Source: CAZNUM01 sp046861615 | GTDB taxonomy: Bacteria > Fidelibacterota > Marinisomatia > Marinisomatales > TCS55 | Assembly (NCBI GenBank): GCA_046861615.1 | Contig: JBHHUS010000021.1 | Coordinates: forward strand, 1 to 30,797 | Direction of reading: 5' to 3' | Length of the DNA stretch: 30,797 nt | Shown: one piece after another, positions 1 through 8,160 of the stretch | Layout of the letters: each line of letters begins with the position of its first letter | How positions within the stretch are numbered: the stretch's first letter is position 1 | The notes under the pieces: generated by a model | What the model was told of the DNA's origin: nothing | The model's database searches: none | Seen by the model: the letters and a program-made list of their open reading frames with translations, nothing else | Program-made: the position numbers and the translations under genes

Positions 1-43
1 AGGAAACTTAAGAATAGAAGCACCAGAATCGTACGGGTGTACA

Positions 44-404
44 TCATCGCACCTCTTTCAGGTACTGAAGCGCCCTCTCAAGCAGCAACGGATCATCGTT
101 GAAAAATCCTAGTGCGGTGTTGCACTTCCTGCGCAACAACCCTCGAACTTTACCAGTGGCGTGATCATGGTCTACGCACACACTGAGCCTGCTCCTACCG
201 GATCTCTCCATCTCCTCACCACACAAACGACAGCGCCCCTGCTGTTCTATAAACAGGGCTTTGAAGTCCCCCCTCGGTTAGACCGTATGACCGCAAGGCA
301 ATCTTACGTTGTCTTTTCTTCCAGAGGTAAAAACGGATAAACAGGGCCATGAATACTAACCCTAATGCATAGAAAAGTGCAAAGTAACGCAAATTCTCAA
401 TCAT
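44..404 (-). pseudogene. Frameshifted membrane-anchored endonuclease VII (HNH)-like gene
   Basis: Two overlapping reading frames join into one plausible protein if a single G is removed from the run of six G (plus-strand C6 at 268-273). The upstream frame starts at ATG 404, gives one membrane segment (about residues 6-27), a basic stretch (WKKRQRK) and then SYGLTEG. The downstream frame continues with DFKALFIEQQGRCRLCG and ends at 44. The join matches the usual order in phage recombination endonuclease VII: YGLT, then CxxC, then VDHDHATGKVRGLL, then CN-ALG and a DDP-LL helix. The HNH-like DHDH core is intact. In the second zinc pair, the family's usual LLCxxCN reads LLRRKCN, so one metal-ligand cysteine is missing. 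This loss and the frameshift suggest decay. Alternatives are a sequencing error or programmed slippage on the G6 tract. The start overlaps the stop of the upstream gene. The endonuclease-like call is good; activity is doubtful. Confidence 0.55.
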
Positions 405-1086
405 CCTTCTTCCCGTGAATAAAATTGTCGATTACATAGGCGGTGGTAATCAGCCCTAAACCAACGGGAATTTCCCATCCTTTCCGGTTATTGCCTGCGA
501 ATACACCTGCAGTTGTCAAACTGCCGCCACTGAAATACAGCCCTTTAATCAGGGCCCGGTGACGGGGACTCTCATAGGGTTTATCAGCGGACTTAATACC
601 GGTGGCAGTTTTTGAATCAATTGATGCTAACACCTCCGAAAGAGGGAAACGCAACAGGGTGAGAATCTCCGGTGGCTCCGAGGAGTGATAAAATTCAAAT
701 TGCTCAATGGGGGTTCTTAATTTTAAGCCAATCTGAATGGACTCGCCGGCGCGGGTACACTCAACTTTAATGATGGGAAAAGTCAGAGGTGTCGCTTCAA
801 TTTTGGCTGTATCAGCCTTTGCATCATGAACGGTAATATAAAACCAACCTGTTTCTTTATTACTCCAACCGGTAACCTCAGCGGGAGGAATCGGTTCGCT
901 GGACCGGATCCGAATAAAGATTCCGTTTTTTTTGGTTTCGATCGTCATTTGGTCAATTTCAATGGGTGTCACTGCCAGGATCGGTTGAATCAGCATTCCT
1001 GCAAGAAAAAAGCTGAATACTATTGATCTGCCTGGAAAAAATTTCGGTAATGATCGAAATGAATTACAAAGTTGCTCCGATGTCAA
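397..1086 (-). CDS. Secreted protein of unknown function
   Basis: Encodes 229 residues that I do not recognise as a named family. The N-terminus has a basic, phenylalanine-rich region followed by a hydrophobic segment (about residues 22-39, ending PILAV) that looks like a signal peptide with a late start. A beta-rich stretch follows (about 40-150), reminiscent of AMIN-type periplasmic domains. The C-terminus has glycine-rich and hydrophobic segments (about 180-220), possibly one or two membrane passes, and ends in HGKKDD. The start is TTG at 1086, because no ATG or GTG lies between it and the upstream in-frame stop. The next ATG (residue 31) would cut away most of the signal peptide. No Shine-Dalgarno sequence is visible. 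The 3' end overlaps the next minus-strand gene. It diverges from the barrel gene at 1325. Confidence 0.7.
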   Translation of the reverse strand: MTSEQLCNSFRSLPKFFPGRSIVFSFFLAGMLIQPILAVTPIEIDQMTIETKKNGIFIRIRSSEPIPPAEVTGWSNKETGWFYITVHDAKADTAKIEATPLTFPIIKVECTRAGESIQIGLKLRTPIEQFEFYHSSEPPEILTLLRFPLSEVLASIDSKTATGIKSADKPYESPRHRALIKGLYFSGGSLTTAGVFAGNNRKGWEIPVGLGLITTAYVIDNFIHGKKDD

Positions 1087-1302
1087 TTTATTTATGACTT
1101 GCTTCGTTGTTTTCAGCTCCCTGTCGATAATGATTTATGTACAAATAACAGACTTCGGTTGATGCTTCAGTATCCAATGCTTGGGAATTGAAACCTTAAA
1201 AGAATGATGTTCTGAAACTGTTATTCTACCATTAATAGATTGAATTTAGTACCAAAACTCCTATCTACCGGAGGAATTAGACGTTGTACCCCTGAGAGGC
1301 CA

Positions 1303-1318
1303 CTGGGTAATTTCCCAG
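1303..1318. promoter_or_regulatory. Small inverted repeat in the leader of the barrel gene
   Basis: CTGGG and CCCAG flank a six-base AT-rich centre, ending seven bases before the ATG at 1325. It could form a small hairpin over the ribosome-loading region or act as an operator half-site pair. The gene has no conventional Shine-Dalgarno sequence next to its ATG. Function is not shown by the sequence. The rest of the 238-base divergent gap (1087-1324) shows no promoter I can defend. Confidence 0.25.
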
Positions 1319-1324
1319 CCTAAT

Positions 1325-2890
1325 ATGTTTCCGAAACAAATAATAATTACCATTTTTTACGTTCTGTCGTTGTCCACTTATTCCCTTGTTGCTCAATCAA
1401 CGGGGAAAACGCAGGGATCAGTGGGCGCCGTAACCCTGGATAATAAGGTCTGGAATCAGGTGGCTCTCCGTCCGGTCATTCCCTTCGGGAAATTTGGCCT
1501 GGCCCTTGATCTGGTGATCTATTTCGATGAACATGGTAATATTCACCGGGATGAGTGGGATTTTTCCAACTCCAAGGCGGTTAAAAATACATTAATTGAT
1601 AAGATTTATTATTTGCGTTATGGTTTCCCGGGAGATCCGCTGTATGGAAAAATCGGCGCCCTGGATCGGGTAGATCTGGGTTACGGTATTTTAGTGAGCG
1701 AGTATTCCAATGCCCTTTTGTTTCCCCAGGTCCGGAAAATCGGGATGGATCTGGAATACAACGGCAAAAAGTTTAATGCCGAAAGTTTCCTTAACGATTT
1801 CAAGGAAAATATCGGTTTATTCGGAATTCGCGTAGGTACCAGGAAATTTTTTAACCTCCCTATGGCTGTTTCGGTAGTAGGTGATCGAAATCAGTATTTA
1901 GGTTTAAAGGACAGCGACGATGATGGCCGACCGGACCTTGTCGATGACTTTCCTGATTCCAAAAAATGGTGGGTGGATACTGATGGCGATGGATTGGCCG
2001 ATAATGATCCCAATGAAATGGATATTGACGGTGATGGTATTACCGATACACTGGATAGTCGGGTACCGGGATGGAACGGCGGTACGCTGGTTCTGGATCA
2101 GGATATTATTCGTAAAGGGGAGCCCCTGAACCTGACTTCCAACCGTGATCCGGTTTATGGACTGGCATTTGATGTAGGCTTACCCCTCCTGGCAGAGAAG
2201 AGACTTTTGATTTCACTTTACGCTGAAGCGGCGAAATTGATCGGGAAGACACCTAATCCCGACGGAAGTGGGAGCAGCAACCTGGGAATGGGGTTTGTAC
2301 CGCTCGGGGTAGCCTCCCGCTTTGGCCCGGCAAAATTTAATTTTGAATACCGTATTATTCCCGACGGAAGATTTGAATTCGGTTATTGGGATCGTGCCTA
2401 TGAAATTGAACGGATTACTGTTTCTGCTGATACATCCGGTGACCTGCAGTTGATTTCCAAGGAATCCCGTTTAGGCCGGTTCGGGAAACAATCCGGTTAT
2501 TTCGGTCGTTTGAGCCTTAATCTTGGTTCTGCGGTAGTAGCAATAGCCTCTTACAATAATATGGTGGGGGAATTATGGTCCGCTGAGTCGGAGAAATTTA
2601 CCCGGCGATATAACCGGAATTTCCGAGCCTCGTTGCATCTGAAAAAATCACTGGGACGGCTTAATAACGCCCGGGTATTTTACCAGCAGCGGAATGTACC
2701 GAATCCGTTTAAATTTGAATTCAGCGAAAGTACCGTCCTGGGCTATCAGGTTGGAATCTCCATGGGTTCCGGTTTGGTTTTAAAGTACACTTTCCGCCGA
2801 ACTTTTCGTGATATGAATGGCGATGGAATCATTCGCGGTGCTGCGGAAAAAATAGATATTACTAATATTGAAACCAGCTTCAATCTATAA
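1325..2890 (+). CDS. Outer-membrane beta-barrel with thrombospondin type 3-like calcium insert
   Basis: Encodes 521 residues. The first 24 form a signal peptide (ending SLVAQ), and much of the remainder alternates in the manner of transmembrane beta-strands, so the protein probably sits in the outer membrane as a porin-like or structural barrel. Residues about 196-245 carry three closely spaced Asp-rich loops (DSDDDG, DTDGDG, DIDGDG) of the thrombospondin type 3/EF-hand-like calcium-binding kind. Another DMNGDG loop lies near the C-terminus. The calcium segment sits between barrel-like halves rather than after a barrel as in OmpA-type proteins. The protein ends in FNL, compatible with a terminal strand recognised by the BAM complex. 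It lies nine bases before alaS and may be cotranscribed. The exact function is unknown. Confidence 0.75.
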   Translation: MFPKQIIITIFYVLSLSTYSLVAQSTGKTQGSVGAVTLDNKVWNQVALRPVIPFGKFGLALDLVIYFDEHGNIHRDEWDFSNSKAVKNTLIDKIYYLRYGFPGDPLYGKIGALDRVDLGYGILVSEYSNALLFPQVRKIGMDLEYNGKKFNAESFLNDFKENIGLFGIRVGTRKFFNLPMAVSVVGDRNQYLGLKDSDDDGRPDLVDDFPDSKKWWVDTDGDGLADNDPNEMDIDGDGITDTLDSRVPGWNGGTLVLDQDIIRKGEPLNLTSNRDPVYGLAFDVGLPLLAEKRLLISLYAEAAKLIGKTPNPDGSGSSNLGMGFVPLGVASRFGPAKFNFEYRIIPDGRFEFGYWDRAYEIERITVSADTSGDLQLISKESRLGRFGKQSGYFGRLSLNLGSAVVAIASYNNMVGELWSAESEKFTRRYNRNFRASLHLKKSLGRLNNARVFYQQRNVPNPFKFEFSESTVLGYQVGISMGSGLVLKYTFRRTFRDMNGDGIIRGAAEKIDITNIETSFNL

Positions 2891-2899
2891 AGAAAACTA

Positions 2900-5491
2900 A
2901 TGCACAGTAAAGAAATCAGAACTGCTTTTATCGAGTTTTTTGAAGAACGGGATCATCGCTTTGTTCGCAGTGCCCCGGTAATCCCGATTGACGATCCAAC
3001 CCTGTTGTTTACCAACGCCGGTATGAATCAGTTTAAACCGATTTTTCTGGGGGAACAAGATCCAGAATTTAAGCGGGTCGTCAACAGTCAAAAATGTATC
3101 CGGGTGAGCGGAAAACACAACGATCTGGAAGAGGTTGGTATCGATACCTTTCACCATACTTTTTTTGAGATGTTGGGGAATTGGTCCTTCGGGGATTATT
3201 ACAAGGCTGAGGCCATTCAATGGGCATGGGAACTTTTCACTGCGGTATGGGGATTGGATAAAAACCGTCTCTGGGCTACTGTCTATGAACAGGATGACGA
3301 AGCCTTTAATCTTTGGCCCAGGGTCACTGATATTGATCCGGCACGGGTGTTAAAATTCGGTAAAAAGGAGAATTTCTGGGAAATGGGTGAAACCGGTCCC
3401 TGTGGCCCCTGTTCGGAGATTCATTATTTTATTGGCGATAATCCGGCTGATCAGGCACCGGCCGGCGTCAATCATTCGGATCATTACTGGGAATTGTGGA
3501 ATTTAGTTTTCATTCAGAATCATTGTAACAAAGATGGTTTACTGGTTGATCTTCCGCAAAAACATGTTGATACCGGAGCTGGCCTGGAGCGGATTGTTAC
3601 AGTATTGCAGCAGAAAACCAGTAATTATGAGACTGATCTGTTTCAGCCCTTAATCAACCGGACCGAAAATTTAACCGGGAAACAATTCAACCGTCAGCCG
3701 ATTCCATTCCAGGTGATTGCCGATCATATCCGCATGCTGAGTTTTTCAATTGCCGAGGGTGGCATGCCTTCCAATGATGGCCGGGGTTATGTTTTACGGC
3801 GTATCCTGCGGCGGGCTGCCCGGTTCGGACGAATGCTGGGCTGCCGGGAACCTTTCCTGTTTCAACTGGTGGAAACCGTAGGTGAAATTATGGGCAGTGT
3901 TTTCCCAGAGGTTCATGAAAAGCGCGCCCATATTGAAAATGTTATCCGGGCGGAAGAGGGTTCTTTCAACGAAACTCTGGATCGGGGATTGATTCATTTT
4001 GAAAAGATTATCGCTAATCTATCCGGTAACCAAATTCCGGGGAGGGAGGCTTTCAAGTTGTATGATACCTTCGGGTTTCCCCTGGATTTAACCCAGTTAA
4101 TGGCACGGGAAAAAGGGTTGACGGTTGATCAGAAAGGTTTTGAGAAAGAAATGCAGCAGCAGCAGCAGCGGGCCAAGGCCGCGGGTAAATTTAAACGCCA
4201 TACCAGGGACCTGAGCTGGAAACAGCTATCCGCCGGTAATCATTCAGTATTCAAAGGGTATGAATCGCTAGTTACCAAGTCCCGAATCAGAAAGTATTCC
4301 TTTGATGGAGAACTTATTCTACTGATTCTGGACAAAACCCCTTTTTATGCGGAGTCCGGTGGCCAGACAGGTGATCAAGGTTGGATCAATAACGATGGAC
4401 TGGCCCTGGAAGTTATTGATGTAAAAAAGGATGGAACTACCTTTATTCATTATTGCCAGGGAGACTGGAATCTGGAGAAAGCCGGTGAATCAGTGGAATG
4501 CCTGGTGAATGAGTCCCGAAGACAGAAGATCCGGAAAAATCATACGGCCACTCACCTGATGCATGCTGCCCTGAAGCAAGTACTTGGAGAACACGTCCAA
4601 CAGGCCGGTTCCCTGGTTCATCCCGATTACCTGCGTTTTGACCTGACCCATTTTGAAAAAATTACCTCTGACCAAATCCAGGAGGTTGAAAAAATTGTCA
4701 ATCGGGAAATTTTACTGAATACACCCCTGGACATCAGTGTAAAACCTTTCGATGCTGCCCGGGAAGAAGGTGCGGTAGCACTTTTTGGTGAAAAATATGG
4801 GGATCAGGTTCGGGTAGTGACCGTGGAGAATTTTTCCAAAGAATTGTGTGGTGGAACCCATGTAGAACGGACCGGAGATATTGGATTATTTAAAATCATC
4901 GAGGAATCATCTTTGGCCGCGGGAGTCCGCCGAATCATGGCAGTAACAGGCCCCGGTGCAGTGAAGTATGTACAAAATCAGAGTGCAATCCTGGAATCAA
5001 TCCGGACAGAACTGAACTGTTCCCAGGATCAATTAGCTGACCGTGTCCATCAATTGGTGGAACAGCGAAAACTGTTGGAGCGGGAGCTGAAAAAACGTCC
5101 CGAAAAAGAGAATGAAGTAGATGTTTGCAAACTTATGGAGCAGCAGGTAACAACGGGAAATCGCTCAATCGTTGTTTCAGAGCTGGAGTTGACATCGATG
5201 ACTACTTTAAAGGAAACGGGTGATCGGTTACTGCAGGTATTAGACTCGGGTGTGGGTGTTCTGGGGATGAAAGGAACGGATAAACCGGCGGTGGTTGTTG
5301 TTGTTTCCAGTGATTTGGTGCAGTTGGGAATCAAAGCCGGTGATCTGGCCCGGGAGATTGGCGCTGTCATGGGTGGTGGCGGTGGTGGGAAAGCACATCT
5401 GGCCACGGCCGGCGGTAAGGATATTGAATTGCTGCAGAAAGCACTGGCTGCCAGTCGGAAGATTATCCAATCAGCCTTACAAAAAATTTAA
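2900..5491 (+). CDS. alaS: Alanine--tRNA ligase
   Basis: Charges tRNA-Ala with alanine in the cytoplasm. The 863-residue length is normal for bacterial AlaRS. The N-terminal class II catalytic core begins at residue 1 with typical sequence (FFEERDHRFVRSAPV, TNAGMNQFKPIFLG, HHTFFEMLGNWSFGDYYK). A tRNA-recognition region follows, then the editing domain with its metal-binding motif HTATH (H548, H552) and the second half CGGTH (C650, H654), so editing of mischarged Ser/Gly should be intact. The C-Ala domain near the end has the family glycine run (GGGGGGKAHLATAGG). The start ATG lies nine bases after the previous stop with no obvious Shine-Dalgarno sequence. A polyglutamine-like stretch (residues about 418-422) is a mild oddity in a linker helix. 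Confidence 0.98.
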   Translation: MHSKEIRTAFIEFFEERDHRFVRSAPVIPIDDPTLLFTNAGMNQFKPIFLGEQDPEFKRVVNSQKCIRVSGKHNDLEEVGIDTFHHTFFEMLGNWSFGDYYKAEAIQWAWELFTAVWGLDKNRLWATVYEQDDEAFNLWPRVTDIDPARVLKFGKKENFWEMGETGPCGPCSEIHYFIGDNPADQAPAGVNHSDHYWELWNLVFIQNHCNKDGLLVDLPQKHVDTGAGLERIVTVLQQKTSNYETDLFQPLINRTENLTGKQFNRQPIPFQVIADHIRMLSFSIAEGGMPSNDGRGYVLRRILRRAARFGRMLGCREPFLFQLVETVGEIMGSVFPEVHEKRAHIENVIRAEEGSFNETLDRGLIHFEKIIANLSGNQIPGREAFKLYDTFGFPLDLTQLMAREKGLTVDQKGFEKEMQQQQQRAKAAGKFKRHTRDLSWKQLSAGNHSVFKGYESLVTKSRIRKYSFDGELILLILDKTPFYAESGGQTGDQGWINNDGLALEVIDVKKDGTTFIHYCQGDWNLEKAGESVECLVNESRRQKIRKNHTATHLMHAALKQVLGEHVQQAGSLVHPDYLRFDLTHFEKITSDQIQEVEKIVNREILLNTPLDISVKPFDAAREEGAVALFGEKYGDQVRVVTVENFSKELCGGTHVERTGDIGLFKIIEESSLAAGVRRIMAVTGPGAVKYVQNQSAILESIRTELNCSQDQLADRVHQLVEQRKLLERELKKRPEKENEVDVCKLMEQQVTTGNRSIVVSELELTSMTTLKETGDRLLQVLDSGVGVLGMKGTDKPAVVVVVSSDLVQLGIKAGDLAREIGAVMGGGGGGKAHLATAGGKDIELLQKALAASRKIIQSALQKI

Positions 5492-5501
5492 GGGAATAAA
5501 G

Positions 5502-5927
5502 ATGCAAATTACACACAGCGGTGGCACCTATATTATTCATGTGGAACAGAATGAACTAATCATGGAGACATTGACCGCGTTTTGCCGGGATCACCAGATT
5601 GTTAATGGTCAGGTCTCCGGGATTGGCGCAATCCGGGAGATTGAATTAGGTGCTTTTGACGTACCAACTAAAAAATATGTCCGCCAAAAATTAAGCGCGG
5701 TCCATGAGTTGGTGAACCTGGAGGGAAATATAATACTGAAGGATGGTGAACCCTTTATTCACGCCCATGTTGTCCTGGGAAACCACCAGTTGAAACTGTC
5801 CGGAGGCCATTTATTTGAAGCCCGGGTGGCTGCGGTGGGCGAATTTATCGTGCGGAAAATTGATACGACAGGTGAGCGTAAAATGAATCCTGAAATCGGA
5901 TTAGCAACCATGTGTCTTTCAGATTAG
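5502..5927 (+). CDS. PPC/DUF296 domain protein
   Basis: Encodes 141 residues of the PPC (plants and prokaryotes conserved, DUF296) fold, a small trimeric domain found alone in bacteria and fused to AT-hooks in plants. Typical features are the early GQVSGIGAI segment, the central HAHVVLG histidine motif and the following LSGGHLFEARV, whose histidines bind metal in solved bacterial members. The start ATG at 5502 was chosen because it follows AAGGGA at a good distance and begins the domain. The open frame extends much further upstream but only as an overlap of alaS. Ten bases after alaS and nine before ridA, so probably one operon. The biochemical role of stand-alone bacterial PPC proteins is not established. 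Confidence 0.85.
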   Translation: MQITHSGGTYIIHVEQNELIMETLTAFCRDHQIVNGQVSGIGAIREIELGAFDVPTKKYVRQKLSAVHELVNLEGNIILKDGEPFIHAHVVLGNHQLKLSGGHLFEARVAAVGEFIVRKIDTTGERKMNPEIGLATMCLSD

Positions 5928-5936
5928 GAGGCAGGA

Positions 5937-6320
5937 ATGGAAAAGCGAGTCATTAATACCCATTTGGCGCCGGCACCCATTGGGGCCTACAACCAGGCCA
6001 TTGTCTCCAATGGTTTCATTTTTACGGCCGGACAGGTACCGATTGATCCGATGAGCGGTGAGTTTATTAAAGGTGAATTCAAACAGCGGGTAGATCAGGT
6101 ATTACACAACCTGAATGCAATTCTTAGTGCTGCCGGCTCGGACTTGGGGAAAGTAGTAAAATTTACTGTCTTTTTAACTGACCTCAGCAATTACAGCGAT
6201 ATAAATGCTGTCTTTGATCAACGTTTCAAGGGTGAAGAACCACCGGCCCGATCACTGGTGGAAGTTTCCAAATTACCAGGTGGAACAGACATTGAGATTG
6301 AGTGTATTGCTACCCTCTGA
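5937..6320 (+). CDS. ridA: RidA family reactive intermediate deaminase
   Basis: RidA (YjgF/YER057c/UK114) proteins hydrolyse reactive enamine/imine intermediates released by PLP enzymes such as threonine dehydratase. The 127 residues span the whole family. The N-terminal APIGAYNQA segment and the C-terminal PPARSLVEV segment are diagnostic. R105, the carboxylate-binding arginine of deaminating RidA proteins, and E120 are present, so activity is expected. The start has a clear AGGAGG at 5926-5931, which overlaps the upstream TAG stop and sits five bases before the ATG. It follows the PPC gene directly. Confidence 0.95.
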   Translation: MEKRVINTHLAPAPIGAYNQAIVSNGFIFTAGQVPIDPMSGEFIKGEFKQRVDQVLHNLNAILSAAGSDLGKVVKFTVFLTDLSNYSDINAVFDQRFKGEEPPARSLVEVSKLPGGTDIEIECIATL

Positions 6321-6379
6321 AATATTTCTTACAACCATTGAATCTGGTGGCTGGTAATTTTTTCTCCACACGGTCTGGT

Positions 6380-6787
6380 TTGAAAGTTACTCGTGGATTC
6401 CTTATTCTGTTGCTTCTGGTGGGGATATCATTTGCACAGGAAACCGATTCCCTTCGATTCAGGAATCCCCGTAAAGCAGCCTATCGAGCTCTGGCTTTCC
6501 CCGGGGGCGGGCAATTCTATAATCATAAATTTCTAAAAGGTGTTTTTATAATTGGGATCGAATCACTGGCAATATGGCGATGGTCTGTGAACCGTAATAA
6601 TTATAAAAATTACAGCAGTACAATGGCTTTGCCTAAAAGACGCTATTTAGAGAAACGAAATAAATATGCCTGGTGGATGGGATTTATCTATATTTACGGC
6701 CTGTTAGATGCAGTTGTAGACGCACATTTGGAACCGTTTGAAACGGTCATGGAAGAGGATTTGGAACAACCACCGAAAGAGAAATAG
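6380..6787 (+). CDS. DUF5683-like membrane protein
   Basis: Encodes 135 residues from the TTG at 6380. This start gives a clean signal peptide (KVTRGF followed by a leucine-rich core ending ISFAQ). An earlier in-frame GTG at 6302 would overlap ridA and add an unconvincing 26 residues in front of the signal. After the signal, NPRKAAYRALAFPGGGQFYN is the hallmark of DUF5683-type proteins of FCB bacteria, in which it precedes a short hydrophobic hairpin (here KGVFIIGIESLAIW). A second hydrophobic stretch follows (about residues 97-113). The tail is acidic and ends QPPKEK. Likely an envelope or inner-membrane protein. The function of this family is unknown. Confidence 0.7.
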   Translation: MKVTRGFLILLLLVGISFAQETDSLRFRNPRKAAYRALAFPGGGQFYNHKFLKGVFIIGIESLAIWRWSVNRNNYKNYSSTMALPKRRYLEKRNKYAWWMGFIYIYGLLDAVVDAHLEPFETVMEEDLEQPPKEK

Positions 6788-6793
6788 CACTTT

Positions 6794-8155
6794 ATGCCTG
6801 AAATTCGAGAACACTGGGGATCTAAATTTGGGTTTATTCTGGCGGCTGCCGGTTCAGCCATAGGTCTGGGAAATATCTGGAAATTCCCCTACATCGCCGG
6901 ACAAAACGGTGGTGCCGCTTTTATTATTATCTATTTAATCTGTATCTCCCTGATCGGATTACCGGTTCTGATTGCTGAAATTCTCATGGGACGTACCACC
7001 CAGCGCAACCCGGTGGGGGCCTTCCGCCGGTTAAGCGGTAAACCGTTGTGGACTGCCATTGGCGGCATTGGGGTACTCGCCGGGTTTGTCATACTCTCAT
7101 TTTATAGCGTAGTAGCCGGATGGTCTGTTGGTTATATGGTGGAATCGCTCAACGGTGTTTTTAAAAGTTTCACTGATCCTTCCCTGGCCTCGGCCCACTT
7201 CAATAACTTGACCGGCAACGTGGCCTGGATTGTTGGTTTCCACGCCTTCTTTTCAATTATTTGTATGGTGGTGGTCTATGCCGGTGTCAAATGGGGGATT
7301 GAACGGGGGAGTAAAATCATGATGCCCCTGTTGTTCGTTCTGCTGATTATGCTGGTCATCAGGGGGATTACGCTTCCTGGATCGGGGAAGGGATTGGCTT
7401 TTCTCTGGAACCCGGACTGGAGTAAAATTACGGCCAATTCGGTTCTGGTGGCCCTGGGACACGCCTTTTTCACCCTCAGCCTGGGGATGGGTGCCATGAT
7501 GACCTACGGCAGCTATATGACCGAAAAAGACAATATTCCCGTATCCTCGCTTCAAATTGTGATTCTGGATACCTTAATTGCCTTATTGGCGGGAGTGGCC
7601 ATTTTTACCACCGTATTTGCCACCGGGCAGAATCCTGCTGTGGGAGCGGGTTTGATATTTCAGACCTTACCCGTTGTGTTTACGAAAATCCCAGGTGGTA
7701 TGATCTGGGCTTTCATGTTTTTCACCTTGTTGACGCTGGCTGCGCTAACCTCAGCTATATCGTTGCTGGAGGTGGTGGTGGCGTATTTTGTAGATGAACT
7801 GCACTGGCAGCGCCACCGGGCCGTGTTTATCCTTGGTTTCGTTACATTTTTATTCGGTGTCCCCAGTGCCCTATCGTTTAATGTGATGAAAGATGTAACC
7901 ATTTTTGGAAAAAACTTCTTCGATACAGCTGATTATCTGGCTTCCAACATTTTACTGCCTTTTGGCGGCTTCTTTATTTCATTGTTTGTTGCCTGGGTGT
8001 GGGGTTTTGATAAAGCGCTGGCGGAATTGAAAAAGGGGGCTGTCAATCTGTTCAACCGTACACCAGTGTTAATCAGTTTATGGAAAATATTCTTGAAATT
8101 CCTGGCTCCGGTAATGATTTTTATCGTATTCCTTAATGCCATTGGTTTGATCTAA
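6794..8155 (+). CDS. Sodium-dependent transporter of the neurotransmitter:sodium symporter (SNF) family
   Basis: Encodes 453 residues with eleven or so hydrophobic helices and the LeuT/MhsT-type N-terminus: HWGSKFGFILAAAGSAIGLG followed by NIWKFPYIAGQNGG (residues 7-40). In LeuT these unwound TM1 residues bind Na+ and the amino-acid substrate. Further family features are the TM2 GLPVLIAEILMGR segment and the TM6 region FFTLSLGMGAMMTYGSYM. The protein probably imports an amino acid or related solute with Na+. Bacterial members of this size often have 11 rather than 12 helices. It starts six bases after the previous stop. The substrate cannot be deduced. Confidence 0.93.
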   Translation: MPEIREHWGSKFGFILAAAGSAIGLGNIWKFPYIAGQNGGAAFIIIYLICISLIGLPVLIAEILMGRTTQRNPVGAFRRLSGKPLWTAIGGIGVLAGFVILSFYSVVAGWSVGYMVESLNGVFKSFTDPSLASAHFNNLTGNVAWIVGFHAFFSIICMVVVYAGVKWGIERGSKIMMPLLFVLLIMLVIRGITLPGSGKGLAFLWNPDWSKITANSVLVALGHAFFTLSLGMGAMMTYGSYMTEKDNIPVSSLQIVILDTLIALLAGVAIFTTVFATGQNPAVGAGLIFQTLPVVFTKIPGGMIWAFMFFTLLTLAALTSAISLLEVVVAYFVDELHWQRHRAVFILGFVTFLFGVPSALSFNVMKDVTIFGKNFFDTADYLASNILLPFGGFFISLFVAWVWGFDKALAELKKGAVNLFNRTPVLISLWKIFLKFLAPVMIFIVFLNAIGLI

Positions 8156-8160
8156 ATACC

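Noticed and set aside
1..43. Short CACC/GGGTG inverted repeat at the left edge
   Set aside because: Four or five paired bases with a ten-base loop and no T-tract; too weak to be called a terminator for the nuclease remnant.
1284..1295. Tiny leader ORF TTG-TAC-CCC-TGA after a GGAGG
   Set aside because: Three codons are too few to support translation as real; kept only as part of the shared decamer observation.
5050..5406. Minus-strand open frame with a proline-rich start inside alaS
   Set aside because: It mirrors the glycine-rich end of alaS and shows only composition bias, no domain.
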